Notes: a model not told the origin generated them from the sequence alone. A DNA stretch of 64,000 nucleotides from Palaemon carinicauda (GCF_036898095.1 NC_090763.1:53316285-53380284); one strand, 5' to 3'; counted from the first letter of the stretch, positions 44,961 through 57,851 are shown. A program made the numbers and translations.

Positions 44961-46271
44961 AATTGGGGCCATTGGACTGAATCAGCTTTCCGATGTTAAC
45001 TTCCTGTAAATCAATATACTTTAAATAAAAAAAAGTATTAAAACAAACTTTTCATTAATCTATTCCGATGATGGCTTCTTAATGAAATTGTGTTGTATGA
45101 CTATATTCCTAAGTAATAGGAATCTAATTGGGTATGTGCATCTTCGAAAAAAAATGCTTTCATTGATTAAGTCCTAATAATATTAAATTCCTACTTTACA
45201 ATATGCAAAGCTACTTCATCCCTTTAATCATACTTTGTTTCCAAATACAATTTCACCGCTGAAAGGGACCCATAATTTCCTATGTTCTGAATCTATTTTC
45301 ACTAAATGTGGTATCATAAGGATGTTAAGACATTACAGATTCTTATTACTTATAGATCCCTTATTTGCATGAATTTCACACTTGTGGTTCAAATGGCTTC
45401 TTTCCGGAAGCTAGCTAAAATAGTGATGTCTATCCAAAATCAAAAAAATTTGAATATTCTATTTTCTGTCACTTTATTACTCTTGTCCATCTAATAGCCT
45501 ATAGTGCTACTATGGCAAGCCAACTAAGAGACACCATTTAATTAAGTAGTTCTGTTGCAGCTGCTGCGAATCCAGATTTAGTGTTCAAGCGTGTGGTTTC
45601 ATTTAGCATTAGCTCAACGTGTCTTCTGGTTCTGGTTTGCCTTCTTGTGTTAAATGTTGAAAAGGTCTGTTGTTTTTAAATGTTGAAAAAGGTTTCAAGA
45701 TAAGGAATCTCGTTCTCTTTAATTTTTGAGTAGGAAATAGCTGCATTCCTGTGTCGTTAGAACGGTTTGTTATGTGAATAAGTACACTTATTTCCTTTCT
45801 TTATGGTCCCTTCTTGGTTGCTGATCGGATCAAGCGTTTTGTGGAACAGATGCTTTATTAGGTGTATAATAGAATGCAGAATGACAATAAGGTTGATATC
45901 CTTATGTCAAGTTTTTCTCCCAACTGTTATGCCCCACCTCCTTCAAGAATATTTTTCTTTCAACTAAAGCAAAAACTTTTGGAACAGTGAAAGGTCTTCT
46001 AGATTAAGGACTAACAGAAGCCCCAGCAGAAGTTCTAGCAATGCTTGTCTCTAGAACTCTATGACAGTTACTACCAAGAGCCTCCGTCACCCCCTCAACC
46101 CATGGGTGTTCTCCCAGGGACATAAAGGGATATATAATTCATCTAGCCTCCATTTACCCAGCAATTCAGCCAAACCCCAGATTTTGAAATCAGATTAATA
46201 TAACTTCTGGAGAAGAAATTGATAAAAGTCTTAGAACATCCTAATGATTTAACAACAGATTTGTTTATAGA

Positions 46272-46362
46272 ATGCCAAGCCGAAGGAGACAGGGTTGAAC
46301 GGTGCCAAGCCGAAGGAGACAGGGTTGAACGGTGCCAAGCCGAAGGAGACAGCGTTGAACGA
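46272..46362 (+). repeat. 30-bp minisatellite, 3 copies, unit B
   Basis: Three units of the same sequence as in unit A, with GGTGCC in place of CATGCC at unit starts. Same position in the unit as the 10-copy array of unit A. Confidence 0.95.
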
Positions 46363-47792
46363 TGTCCAGTTAGGGGTGCGTTGTTTAGTCATACAGAGCT
46401 GGAAGGAGCTTCTTATTCATGCAGGACGGGGACAGCGCTGTTGCGTCTTCTTAGCTAGGGTAAGAAACTAAAAGTAAAGCAGAGGTAGGGGTTACTCGTT
46501 TTAATCATCCAGAGAGGAATCACACAGAGCTAAAGGCAGTAACATTGAGCTAAGCACAGCAGGGCTATGTAAACCAGATAGAGCAGCAGGAGGGGGATTC
46601 AAGGTATGAAGAGCTATTAGAGGTAGTTTTGAGGAATGGAAAACAGAGATGCAGCATTGGGGGAGCTAGTATCGAATCATGCAGAGATGTTGGACTTGGT
46701 GTTTAATCATGCAAAGCTGGGAGATACTCTTGTTACTCTCTGCATGGTAGATGACGATTGTTTGATACATTGTTGGGGAAAGGGACTTAAAATCATGCAC
46801 AGCTGAGCAAGGTGGTGTCAAGTCATGTAGAGCTAGTGATGGTGGCGTAGACCTATGGAGATCAGAGGGAAGCAGTATTGAATTCTGTAGAGATATGGTA
46901 GTAGATGGCAAGCGTTTGCCGAGATGGGGCAGACTGCTTAGATTCAGGCAAAACTGGGGAAGGTGATGACAAGGCGCTTTAATGTGCAAGTGTGTGTAGA
47001 GCTGATCAAGTGACAAGGCATGCAGTGTGCAAAAGTGTATGCCAAGTGGCGTGGCATATAGGATTTGCAAGTTTCCAAGGCAGACAGGGTTCCGAGTCAT
47101 GCAAAACTATGCAGAACTGATGAACAAGACTGGCGAATACAGAGATATCTCGTATTGGGAAAGCACGAGAGAAATCTTGGCTGAAATCACTGAAATAAGG
47201 ATCACAGATACACAGACATAGGAGGCTCACTGGTTACACTCACTGGAGTAAACTAATGCTGAAAACTGTTTCCACAGCAAAAGACAGGTTTGATACAAGC
47301 ATGTTGACAGCTTTATAGTTGTTATTCCTCTTTACTCGGGGAGACAGACAACCAGATGCAGTCAGGCTTCTCATTAAAACTTAACTCTCCAAGGATCAAG
47401 CGCTAGGCGTAAAGATGGAAATAACAGAGGGATGGTGTATTTTGGGAGAGGAAAAATCTCAAATTGGATCTTTTGTATGGAATAGCGAATATACTTGGCA
47501 GAATATGCTGGTGAATGTTTGTAATTTCGTTTTTCCCTCATCTTACCAAATCATTCCCACTTCACAGAAATCTACTGACTTGGCACAATCGTTTACTAGG
47601 GGTAAATTATTGCACACAAGAACACTTCATGAAAAAGATACAAAGAGAATGGAAATAGACTGATAAGTGTTACATTAACTTAAAGCTTACCTCCTTTACC
47701 GAAGCAGACACTTATTATGGCCTTATGGGTGTACTTGGTGAAGCCGGAGTGGGCAAATGTTTCAGACCAGGAACATACTTTCTCAGTTACTG

Positions 47793-47798
47793 CAATAA
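47793..47798 (+). terminator. conserved AATAAA, unit B
   Basis: Same TGCAATAAAAG context as in units 0 and A. Confidence 0.4.
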
Positions 47799-48572
47799 AA
47801 GACTATGGCTCGAATCTCATTTGGTCAGGCTAGTGGCTCCTCCTTACTCCCGTTATTCTTAAAGTCTCCTTTTCACCATTCAATGGCTGTTCTAGTTTTA
47901 TGTAACTCTGTAATCAAAATGAAGAAAGGTTAGGCTTGGATTTTGTAGAACAGATTTTATTTAGATATTTATTAGAGTTTCAAAACTCCGTATTAGATTT
48001 TTTTCAGATTGATTAAACCATCTACTACACATTGATACTTATTTATATTGTTAATTGTATTAACAAATTTTTATCTTTTTCTTTACAGAAATGTTGAATA
48101 TGGTACACAAACAACCTTAAGCATCTGAGATAGCAATCGTACAACCCATCAACATTGAGAGGAAAATTGATATGTAATTCTAGTTTCTTTAAATATCATC
48201 ATGATTCTAACTTATTTTATTTGTATAATTATATAAAAAACACAGTTTTATATGCAAGAACCCTTGCCACTCTTCAAGAGAGTATCATACTGGTGTTAGA
48301 AAAGGAGTCAAATATACTAGTTTTTGAAAAAAAAAAAAGTTGTTTTTCTTTCATATGAAAATATAGAATGGTAGTTAAAGTCAATATTTCTAAAGTTACA
48401 TTTTCTTTAAAGTTTTATCAAAATTCATTATTCAATTTCACAATTATGTTCATCTTTAACTAAAGTGTTACTTTGTTTTTATTCAAAACCAAGAAATACT
48501 CTACAATAAAAAATGAATAAAATGCACTTCCTATTCTAAGTACTTACTTTTCCGGAGACTTCCAAGACTCGA

Positions 48573-50175
48573 TTGGGGCCAATGGACGATGAACCAGCAT
48601 ACCAATGCTAACTTATTAAGAAATCAACACATTATTTTAAAGAAAATTTCAAAATCTAATTCAAATTTCCTTTTCACAATCTTGTCTGAAATATGGCTTC
48701 TTAATGAAATTGAGTGGTATGGCTACTCCTCTATCAGTATTATGCTTTACCTTCAAAAGTGTAGAAAGTCTAACTGGGCATGGGCATCTATCATGACAAA
48801 AAAAAAACTGCTTTAATATAAATTTTTACTTTAAAATATGCAAAACTACTTGATCATTTGTATCATACTTTATCTCCAAATACCATTTTACTCCTAAAAT
48901 AGACTCTCGTTTTCCTGTTTTCTGAAAATACCTAAATCTGTAAAAACGGATGTTTAAAGACATTACAGATCCTTTTTTATGTAAATTATTTCCACAAATC
49001 TCACTTGGGATTCGGCTGCCTTCTTTCTGGAGCTAGGTGAAATACTGATGTCTATCAAATAAAAAAGATTAGAATATCCTATTACATTCACTTCAATAGT
49101 TTTGCCCCTCTAGTAACCTATTGTGCTATTTTGGCAAGTCAATCAAGAGACAACATTCAAGTCATCTTATCTCAGCTATACCAGTTGGGTGCACTTTTCC
49201 ATTCTGCAAATCCAGATTTAGAGTGCTTTGATTTGAAGGTGCTATTTAGGATTTTATTAAGTGGGATGTCTTCTGGTTATGATTTGCATTCTTGTGTTGA
49301 ATGTTCAAGTTATTTGTTTTGAGATAAGTATTCTAGTTCGCTTTGGTATCGAGTGCAGGGACCAACCGTGTTCCTCTATGGTTTAGACAATTTCATATGC
49401 TCAGAAACGCACACTTGTTTATTTATCTTCTTATGGGTCTCACCGAATGCGGATTAGAAAATGTTATGTATCGGTTGTTCTAACGTGTGTCTAATAGAAT
49501 GCAAAATGACACTTTCAGATTTATCTTATGAAGGCCTATTTCTTTCTTCCAACTGTTTTGTACCTCTTTCAAGACTATTCTTCTTTCCATTAAAGGGAGA
49601 ACTTTGGAAACTGTGATAGTCTTCTGGATTAAGACTAAGAGAAGATCCAGCAAGGCTCGTTTTTCTTGAAGAAAGAATTCTCAAGACAGATTCTGTCATC
49701 TCAATTTAGGTAATAAGAGATCCCCTGACATACGAATCTGTCAGTTTAGGCAATAAGAGATAATGACATGTGAATCTGTCGGTTTATTCAATAAGAAATA
49801 CTGGCCTATGAATCTGTCAGATTAGGCAATAAGAGCTACTATCATACAAATCTGTCAGTTTAGGCAATAATAGCTATTGACATATGAATCTGTCAATTTA
49901 GGCAATAAGAAATACTGGCATACGAATCTGTCCTTTTATTCAATAAGAAATATGAGCATACGAATCTTGTCAGTTTAGGCAATAAGAGCTATTGACATAT
50001 GAACCTGTCAGTTTAGGCAATAAGAGCTACTGGCATACGAATCTGTCAGTTTAGGCAATAAGAGCTATTGACATATGAATATCAGTTTAAGCAATATGAG
50101 CTATTGACATATAAATCTGTCAGCTTAGGCAATAAGAGCCGATATACGAATCTGCCAGCTTAGGTAATAGAGTTT
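48573..50175 (+). repeat. paralogous unit C, 5' part
   Basis: The start module continues past 49330 with clear landmarks of unit A: a segment like TAATAGAATGCA-AATGACA, CCAACTGTTTTGTACCTC, TCAAGACTATTCTTCTTTCC and GATTAAGACTAAGAGAAG. At about 49694, where units A and B have their 30-bp array after another ~180 bp, unit C runs into a 38-bp tandem array. After it the unit is not recognisable. Confidence 0.7.
49694..50170. repeat. 38-bp minisatellite, ~12.5 copies, unit C
   Basis: Units TCTGTCAGTTTAGGCAATAA followed by GAGCTATTGACATATGAA. Two sub-types (GAGCTATTGACATATGAA and GAAATACTGGCATACGAA) partly alternate. Moderately diverged. Confidence 0.95.
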
Positions 50176-50569
50176 TTAAGTTTAATTTTAGTCAAAACCT
50201 TTACATAAAATAAATAACAGCACTTTATCTTCAACCAACTTTCTGAATAATTTTATCTTTTTTTAGTCACTTGATATTTAAATATCGTATAATGTGTAAC
50301 AAATAGTAGTAGAAATAAAGTACAGTTTACGAGAATATTTTCCTTATTAAATCTGCTTTTATTAGTGAAAAACTTTAAAATATAAGGAAAAATTACAAAA
50401 GCAAACCATATTTACATCTGCAACAAGCCAGTGTTTACTGTAACGAATATAAAGAGGTTTGGGGAACCTTTTCTCAACTCAAATTCACTAGACATCTTTT
50501 AGTTATATAAATAACTGGTGTTCATCTAAAATTGTCTAGTACTGGTAATGGAAAAATAACTTTCGGTTC
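50176..50569. other. AT-rich spacer
   Basis: No ORF or repeat seen between the 38-bp array and the ~120-bp array. Confidence 0.5.
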
Positions 50570-51415
50570 CCGATTCCTTCTTGCTTACTCCACAACACTA
50601 CGATCGAGGACACACTACTAGATGTGTAGGTGTAAAACGCTGCAATCTGCATTAAGTTAATTGCCATTAGTTACTGCCTACACAGACAGCGCGGTTCCTT
50701 CTTGTTCACACCACAACGATTGTGGGCAGATTACTAGATGCGCAGGTGTAAAACGCTGCCATCTAAAGAAAAGTTCATTGTCATTAGTTAATGCCTACAC
50801 AGACAGCTTGATTCCTTCTTGCTCACACCACAACACTATAATTGTGGGCACACTACTAGATGTGTAGGCTAGGTGTAAAACGCTGCCATCTGCCTTAAAG
50901 TTCTTTGTCATTAGTTAATGCCTACACAGACAGCATATTTCCTTCTTGCTTACTCCACATCACTACGATTGTGGGCACACTACTAGATGTGTAGGCTAGG
51001 TGTAAAACGCTGCCATCTGCCGAAAAGTTCTATTTGTCATTAGTTAATGCCTACATAGACAGCATATTTCCTTCTTGCTTACTCCACATCACTACGATTG
51101 TGAGCACACTACTAGATGCGTAGGTGTAAAATGCTGTAATCTGCAGAAAAGTTCATTGTCATTAGTTATTGCCTACATAGAAAGCCTGGTTTCTTCTTGC
51201 TCACACCACCACACTACGACTGTGGGCGCACTACTAGATGTATAGGTGTAAAACACTGCAATCTGAAGAAAATTAATTGTCATTAGTTACTGCCTACACA
51301 GACTGTCTGGTTCCTTCGTGCTCACTCCACAACACTACGATTGCGGGCACACTTAACTGTGTAGGTGTAAAACGCTGGAATCTGCAGAAAATTAATTGTC
51401 ATTAGTTACTGCTAC
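50570..51415 (-). repeat. seven-fold tandem array of the ~120-bp retroelement 3' unit
   Basis: GATTGTGGGC-type markers at about 50600, 50718, 50842, 50968, 51097, 51219 and 51340 give periods of 118-129 bp. Each unit has TTGCTCACTCCACAACAC, CTACTAGATGTGTAGGTG, AAAACGCTGCAATCTGC and GCCTACACAGACAGC. On the minus strand the array follows the coding end of an RT element at 51415-51870, so it is an expanded 3' tail. Confidence 0.9.
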
Positions 51416-51870
51416 TTTTATTTCTAATATCCAAAGCCTGTCCGATATATCAGGCAACTTCTCTGGTTGTTGATTCTAACTTCCTTATTTCTCTGCATAT
51501 GCTTCTGAAATTTTACAGCTAAACATATGGTCTGGTTATCATTTGCTACACTGCACAACACACAAAGCCTATATCCTTTTTATTCCCATTTCTATAATTT
51601 CATTTCATGTATCATAGTCAACCTTGTCTTCATTACTATTACTGCTTCATTAATGTTATATTCACCAAGATGTAATCGATTCTGCCATTACTTTTCACAA
51701 ATCTCTAGTTTGGTAATTTCAGTTTTTCATATTTTTTTTTTATTTGATTTAATTTGCCATTTACGTTTTATTCCTTTCTTCAGTTCTTGCTTTTTGTACA
51801 TTTTTTTTTTTTGCATGTTAATCTTCATTCCTTTTGACTTGCTCCCCTTTTTATCATTACATACCGATTC
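51416..51870 (-). pseudogene. RT retroelement C-terminal remnant
   Basis: DNA similarity to 27540-27960: CCAAAGCCTGTCCGATATATC against AAAGCCTTTCTAATATACC, and CTAGTTTGGTAATTTC against CCAGTTTGGTAATCTC. The minus strand keeps a decayed cysteine cluster and YIGQALDIRNK at its end. Heavily T-rich on the plus strand. Confidence 0.55.
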
Positions 51871-52366
51871 ATACTTGAATTACGATCGTTAAGTTTCCAG
51901 ATTTGCTAAGACGTCACTTTACCTGTCATTTCATATACTTTGAACCTAATTGGATGAACTGTATCCTTGACTTTTAGATTGAATTCAAGAGAATATTACA
52001 GATGTCACCATTGTCTTTATGACCAGTTGATAAAGTTCATATTATATTTAATTTCTTTAATCAAAATATGTTTTAACTCATTGAAATTTACGAATGCCTC
52101 TAAAAATAACCTTTCCACACATTCAAGAATTAGGGAAAAAAAAGAAAATAATTAATGTAAATAAACCCATGAATTTAATCTAAATTTAGGTACACATTTA
52201 ACAAATACTTTTTAAGTTTGAAAATTTGAGTTAAAATCTTTTGTTTTCATCTTTGCAAATGACCATTTCAAACCAGGCATTACTCTAGGATCTATGCATC
52301 GCTTATTTAGTTCCCAGCGTCATTTGCTTTTATAACATACTTTACATTCTGCTCTAAAGGTTTAAA
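51871..52366. other. non-coding stretch
   Basis: AT-rich, nothing recognised. Confidence 0.4.
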
Positions 52367-52675
52367 GGTCGATCATGAATAGCAGATGCAAGGGACAGTG
52401 ACATTGCCCTAGCAAGCAGGACAATGCCCTAGAAACTGACCGTATACAGTATTATGTCAGCACCCAAGCCCCCTCTCTACCCAAGCTAGGACCAGGGAGG
52501 GCCAGGCAATGGCTGCTGATAACTCAACAGATAGACCTATAGGCTCCCCCAAACCCACCAACCTTAGCTCACATGGATGGTAAAGTTGCAGACACTAACA
52601 TGTCTGAGAGGGACTCTAACCCCTGTCTGGCAAACACCACGCAGAAACGTTACCTATCAGGCCACAACAACTTTA
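52367..52675 (-). mobile_element. tRNA-derived SINE
   Basis: On the minus strand the 5' end carries an A-box-like TGGCCTGATAGG (complement of 52653-52664) and, 31 bp further, a B-box-like GGTTAGAGTCC (complement of 52611-52621), each with one mismatch to the polymerase III consensus. The body includes GCCAGGCAATGGCTGCTGAT, GACCTATAGGCTCCCCCAAA and ACAATGCCCTAGAAACTGAC (plus strand), which I recall as a frequent decapod repeat. About 300 bp long. The mutated boxes suggest an old copy. Confidence 0.8.
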
Positions 52676-53893
52676 TTCCATTCATCTATCTTCTTGTCCA
52701 AACTCATCTGACAAATCATAATGCAACTGCAGGATTTCCACAATTACATTGGGCGTTAAATGGCGTCTGCTGCACCAGGCTACGGAATCCAAATAAATAA
52801 AAATCTTTTAGAGAGTTGCAGCAAAGACAGCACAGAACCTTGGAAACTTGCTCTTACCTCAATTTTTTAAGAAAAAAAAGATTATTTAAATAAAAAAAAG
52901 AATCTAAGAAACCTAACTATTGGTAGATATGACCACATGTCTTGAACATATGTGAATGCTTGCTTACATATAGAGAAACTTGCACATTAAGGTCGCTAAT
53001 AGTAAAAGGAATGGATGATTATCGTATTTATGTTCTGTATATTGACTAAATTTTCGTTACCAATATAAACCAGGCAGATAAAAACAGTATACGGTAGAAT
53101 TTAAATGATATTTGATTAACACAAACCAGATGCTCACTTCACAACTTCAAAATGGAAATAAAATATTTATCCCGTCGCCATTTACCACCTGCGAAGAACC
53201 ACCACGTCGCCGCTGACTTACTATTTCTGAGAGGTGGAAGGGGAGCTGGTTTGGAGACTGCACTAGTAAAGAAAGACTCATGATTAATTGATTTTTTAGG
53301 CAATAATAATTTAATCAAAATTATTATCCACATTAAAAGGGGGGAAAACTCGTTAATTAGAGTATGTTGCGATGGAATGAAATTAAAAAAATACTGTTCA
53401 ATTTCGGGAATTTTACTTTGAAATCCTAAGTATGGAATTACATTTAAAAAATGCTGCTCATTTCCATGAAGTTTACTTTTAAATCTTAAGCATTCCCACA
53501 CTAACCAAGCATAAGGAAGGAGATAGGCCTACACAAATTATTATTAATGTTCGTTAAAAATGTAGAATCGCACAGAATAGCAAGTGAATGCGTTCTATTC
53601 AAATTCTCACCTTTAACTCGACTTCTCCAGTTAAAAGTTTAGTTCCTCAATACTTTCGCCCTTATTAATCTAAACTATGATAAAGAATAAAGTGTATATA
53701 CCGGACACTCAACAGTATTTATAAAGAGAGACCACGTTATCGGAATATATTATTCCAATTCCAAAAACGACAAATTATAAAATACATAATTAATTTAAAC
53801 ATGACTAGCAAAGAAGGATTATGGATTAATCTGAATGAAAATACATTACATCAAAACATCCTCCACTTAAACTATATGACCAAGACTAAAAGT
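52676..53893. other. non-coding stretch
   Basis: AT-rich with short ORFs only, including a 120-aa minus-strand frame at 53139-53501 with no recognisable motif. Confidence 0.4.

Positions 53894-53971
<78 letters not shown>
53894..53971. repeat. poly-C and CT microsatellite
   Basis: Eleven C followed by about 33 CT units without interruption. Confidence 0.97.
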
Positions 53972-53972
<1 letters not shown>

Positions 53973-54664
53973 GTCAAACCTTCTCTAAGGTAAAGACACC
54001 CAGTAATGTTAACCTGTCAGGGCACAGCTTGTACCATTCCCTCTGCCCGTAGTTGCTCTACCATATAATCTTACTTTTCCTTCCTTCCCACTCCCATACT
54101 TACATTTTGCTTGCCACTCCCTATTAGTTTTCCCCTAGTCGCATTAGGGGCTGAATGTTCTCAGTCTCTAGGACCCGGCTATACAACCCAAATTCATAAA
54201 TCTAGTCCAATCTAAGACAGTGCATTCGGGGCTATTTTTTTTTTTTCCAGATATATTCTCAGACTTTAATTTAGGTAAAAACCTGTTATGGAGTAGCAAC
54301 CTCGTATAGAGTAGAGTATCAATGCTACGACTAATGAAATATTAAATTTCATTCTCAGACATTAGCCTAATGAAAAGATCAAACAAATTTGGCACGCCAC
54401 CCCTGACCTGATATAAGCAGTTACATACAAATAATAATCGATCTAAATGGGTGTAACAATCTATCTTAATTACACTCGACGAAGTCCATAGCCTTCCTAT
54501 TGTAGGCTAAGATGGTTAATGCATGATCCACGCTCTTCTCTATCGGAAAGAGAATTTTAAATCGTGTGGTCATCAAACATCTTGGTCATTTTGAAGTATT
54601 CAATTTCTTGGCGCCAGAAGAAATAGCCAACACTACTTTACTTACTTTGACGGCTGTTCTTTCC
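53972..54664. other. non-coding stretch
   Basis: Nothing recognised apart from a T run at about 54235-54246. Confidence 0.4.
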
Positions 54665-54701
54665 GTCCTGTAGAGCAGGGGAACCCTACTCTCTACAGGA
54701 C
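54665..54701. repeat. small hairpin at LINE fragment edge
   Basis: GTCCTGTAGAG (54665-54675) pairs with CTCTACAGGAC (54691-54701). LINE similarity stops just to the right of it, at about 54718. Confidence 0.6.
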
Positions 54702-54717
54702 CTCCATTGTCATTTTA

Positions 54718-55950
54718 TCTTGTTCGTTCAGTTAAAGTAGATGCATAGTCGACATTATTCACCAATTGATACGATTCCAATAACTCGCTAAATGCTAAAG
54801 TAACTAAGATTTGATGCATCACCCATCCAAACATTTGTCTCCACAAATAACTAAATTATTTTTCTCTTTGATAATCTCCACGAATTCACTGAATTCTTCA
54901 AATAAGATACTGGCATTTGTTCTCGGAGGTTCGTAAACTGTTAGAATGGATTTTTTTTTTCCTTTTTGCACAAAGTTTATTTCTGTATATTAAAAGCTTG
55001 TTACACTAGTCCTTTTTTAACAGATTTTTTTTGAGTAACTTTCATCAATGAAGAGCCTGACACCCCAACAGACCTACCCTCTCTTGGAATGTGAAAGAAC
55101 GTGCGTGTGGAGGAGAGTTTTTCAGTGATCTTAGCCTTGCAAAAGTTATTTAACCATGTTCCACATATTGCTAGTGTGTCCAAATATTTCCCGTTTATCA
55201 ATTCTCGAATTTGAATAGTTTTATTACCCACAGATTGTATATTTACATAGCCACAGTTCATGCCGTCCTTAGTATCCATGATTAGTACTGTATTTTCTGT
55301 AAATCTTTTCAATTCCAAGTCATAAGCTTTGCAATCTCTAGAATTACTATGTGGTCACTTGGTTTGTTTAACTTTGTGCAGTTAGTACGGTGCTTATAAC
55401 TTATGTTATTCAGTACCACATCGTAACTAACTGTCTCAATTATCATGAATAGCCTTCCGAACTTCAAGATCACATTTCAGCACATTGTGGGTAGTCCCAC
55501 CTGCAGTATTTTTCTTCAGTACAACACTTATAATCTGTTCTATATTTTGGATTTGTTCCAGATAAAGATTTTTGAATCAATGCATTTACTCATCTTCATT
55601 ATTGTAAAAATGACATATTTTTGGTTTTAATTTTTAAATTTTCCTCGTCTCGGTGTCAGCAACCAATTTCTGAATTTTGTTTGCTGCTACCTTTCTGATC
55701 CTCTCATTTGCAAAGTTCACAGCAATATTTCCATATGAGGTTGACCTCGCATTAAGTATTGGAATGTCTAAATGCATGTTTGACCTCTTTTTCTTCTGCC
55801 AGTAATTTTATTTTTTGCATTTGTTGATTTTATTACCAGTAGATTCTTTTCCTTTACCTTGTCAGCGTATGTTGTAACCTCTGGCTTTGGACCAATCAGT
55901 TTCCTCGATTCAAAATTCAACAGGTGCTTCCTTGTATCAGTCCCATATCA
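54718..55950 (-). mobile_element. LINE 5' part: ORF1 plus AP endonuclease remnant
   Basis: Minus-strand reading. About 55950-55640 gives an ORF1-like part with EVTTYADKVKEKNLLVIKST, then a degenerate continuation with NIAVNFANERIRKVAANK. 55318-55001 gives the start of the endonuclease: GYVNIQSVGNKTIQIRELI, LDTLAICGTWLNNF and FFHIPREGRSVGV. 54960-54720 continues with VYEPPRTNASILFEEFSEFV, NNLVICGD and FSELLESYQLVNNVDYAS. This order (ORF1, then an APE with an NxQS start and a CGD box) is that of non-LTR elements with an endonuclease. It breaks off before the RT, the reverse of the usual 5' truncation. Confidence 0.8.
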
Positions 55951-57851
55951 GCTTATCAGCAGTCTATTTATCGCCTCGCTGGTCTGTCAACACACTAGAA
56001 GATAAACCAAAACAAAAATGAACGGTTTGCAAACCAGTTTACAATATTCAGTCTGGCAGCTTGATACACGATTATTATGACAAGTCAAAGGATGCTAACT
56101 TCCTCTCTTGCTAATGCAGTGTAAGCTACACAAGACAATACACTGGTAAAATACATCAAATGATCCATACCGAATAGGTCTCTTGTACTTATTAATAGTT
56201 TTGAAGAAAAACAAATATTTCAGCTAGTCATTGTACACCAGAATTGTTAAATACATAATTTGAAGTCATTAGAATAAAGGAATGACAGCAAGATACAAAA
56301 GTTTCACATTAATTGTAAAAATGTACGTGTCCTTACAAAGGGCAACTTGTTATTCTAATAGCAATATATCTATATTTCAATTTCCAACGTATTTTGATGG
56401 AACTTACATAGATAACCCAATTTACATGCTTCCCAATCTACATGCTTCATAATTTCCATCTCTATGGTTACGGCAATTTCATCTTAAGAGCCTTATACTA
56501 GTACAGCTACTTATTCATAGTATTGCTTTCTGAGGGATAGTACTACATATGCACAGAATAAAACTTAATTAAGGTAATGAAACAAATGATTTCGCGGATC
56601 CAACTACTGTCGTTACCTTCAATAACGAAGGTTAACAATGGGTCAAGTTAAAAGCAAAAATTTATTTCTCACTTTCTTCGACTTGCTTAGCTATAATGCT
56701 CCAAATGAAAAGGAAACAATAAGCCTGAAGTAACACTCAAATTGCATATTCACTAGAAGCCTGGCTTCTTTTTGTTTTTTATGTTCAGGGTTTGGTAGGT
56801 AGTTTCAAAATTCTAACTGACCGTTGATGATGTCGCGTATTACTAGCCAATGAATGAGGACAATGTCCCTAGTCATCAACAACAACGAACTGTACACCTA
56901 AAAGCAAACATTGAAAGTTTGGGTTAAGAAATAACTGTTAGAAAGGGATTTTTCCCATGCTAGTTATTAGAGGAACTGAAATGCGACCCTGAAGACGGGC
57001 AGAATTACATAAAGAAGAATAGTATTTTTTCCCTTATTACAAAGGTAACAGTTTTTGAGAAAGGACAAAATCTTATTTGAGACTAGCTGCCCCAGTTAGG
57101 TTTTTAGCAAAGGATCCTATGAATATCTGAAATAAAACTTAGATTAATTACCACAGCGTTTTTGCAAAATAATTCCAGATGCGCGTGATGCTATATTGAT
57201 TTAACTTACGGAGTTATTTCATGAGAGTAAAAAAATTGGATTTTTTTTTTTATGGACAAATTGATTTGAATATTTTTTTTTTTTTGCAATTAAAAACAAA
57301 ATAAAGTTTCATGGAAATATTCTAAATATTAATTGGCTTTCAAAATACTTGTGTTTTTCAAATAAAAACTATTTTGGATTCAAAGGGGAATAGGTTATAA
57401 AAGTAGAACTACATGAAAAACAGTAAAAAATGCAAAAATAAAAATTAAGATTTCAGATGAAGTTACCAATTTACCAAATTTGTTAAGCTGACTAATTTCG
57501 CCTTCATAACCAGTCACTTATTAGCTACAATCCGGGTGTACTTTTCCCAATTCCCTTGGTTTGTTAGTACCTTCTCGTCCAAATGTATCAAATTCATCCT
57601 CTCGTCTGAGGTTTTGTAATCGTCTCCCACACAATCTGCATCTCTTCATCTGCATTGGTCTTAAATATTTTTTTTTTCTTTACAGATTTTGTTCCGTTCT
57701 TGAAATGGGAAATTTTGTTCAACAACTGACCGAGAAATTTATGTAGATTGCCTAAAAACGCAACTATAATCCCTTCCTGATGAGAGTCCTGAAGAGACCA
57801 AATTTTTGCATGAATTACACTATAGTTCTCTAAAGAAAAAATACTCATATA

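Larger units (their letters stand above)
44962..48572 (+). repeat. paralogous unit B (~3.6 kb)
   Basis: Near copy of unit A. Differences include only 3 units in the 30-bp array, an extra ~50-bp segment at about 45615-45665 with TTCTGGTTCTGGTTTGCC, and a stop that shortens the 106-aa ORF to 82 codons (47415-47663). The frame MIKVLEHPNDLTTDLFIEC leading into the 10-residue CQAEGDRVER repeats stays open to 46458 here, whereas unit A is frameshifted by its two 32-bp units. Confidence 0.85.
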
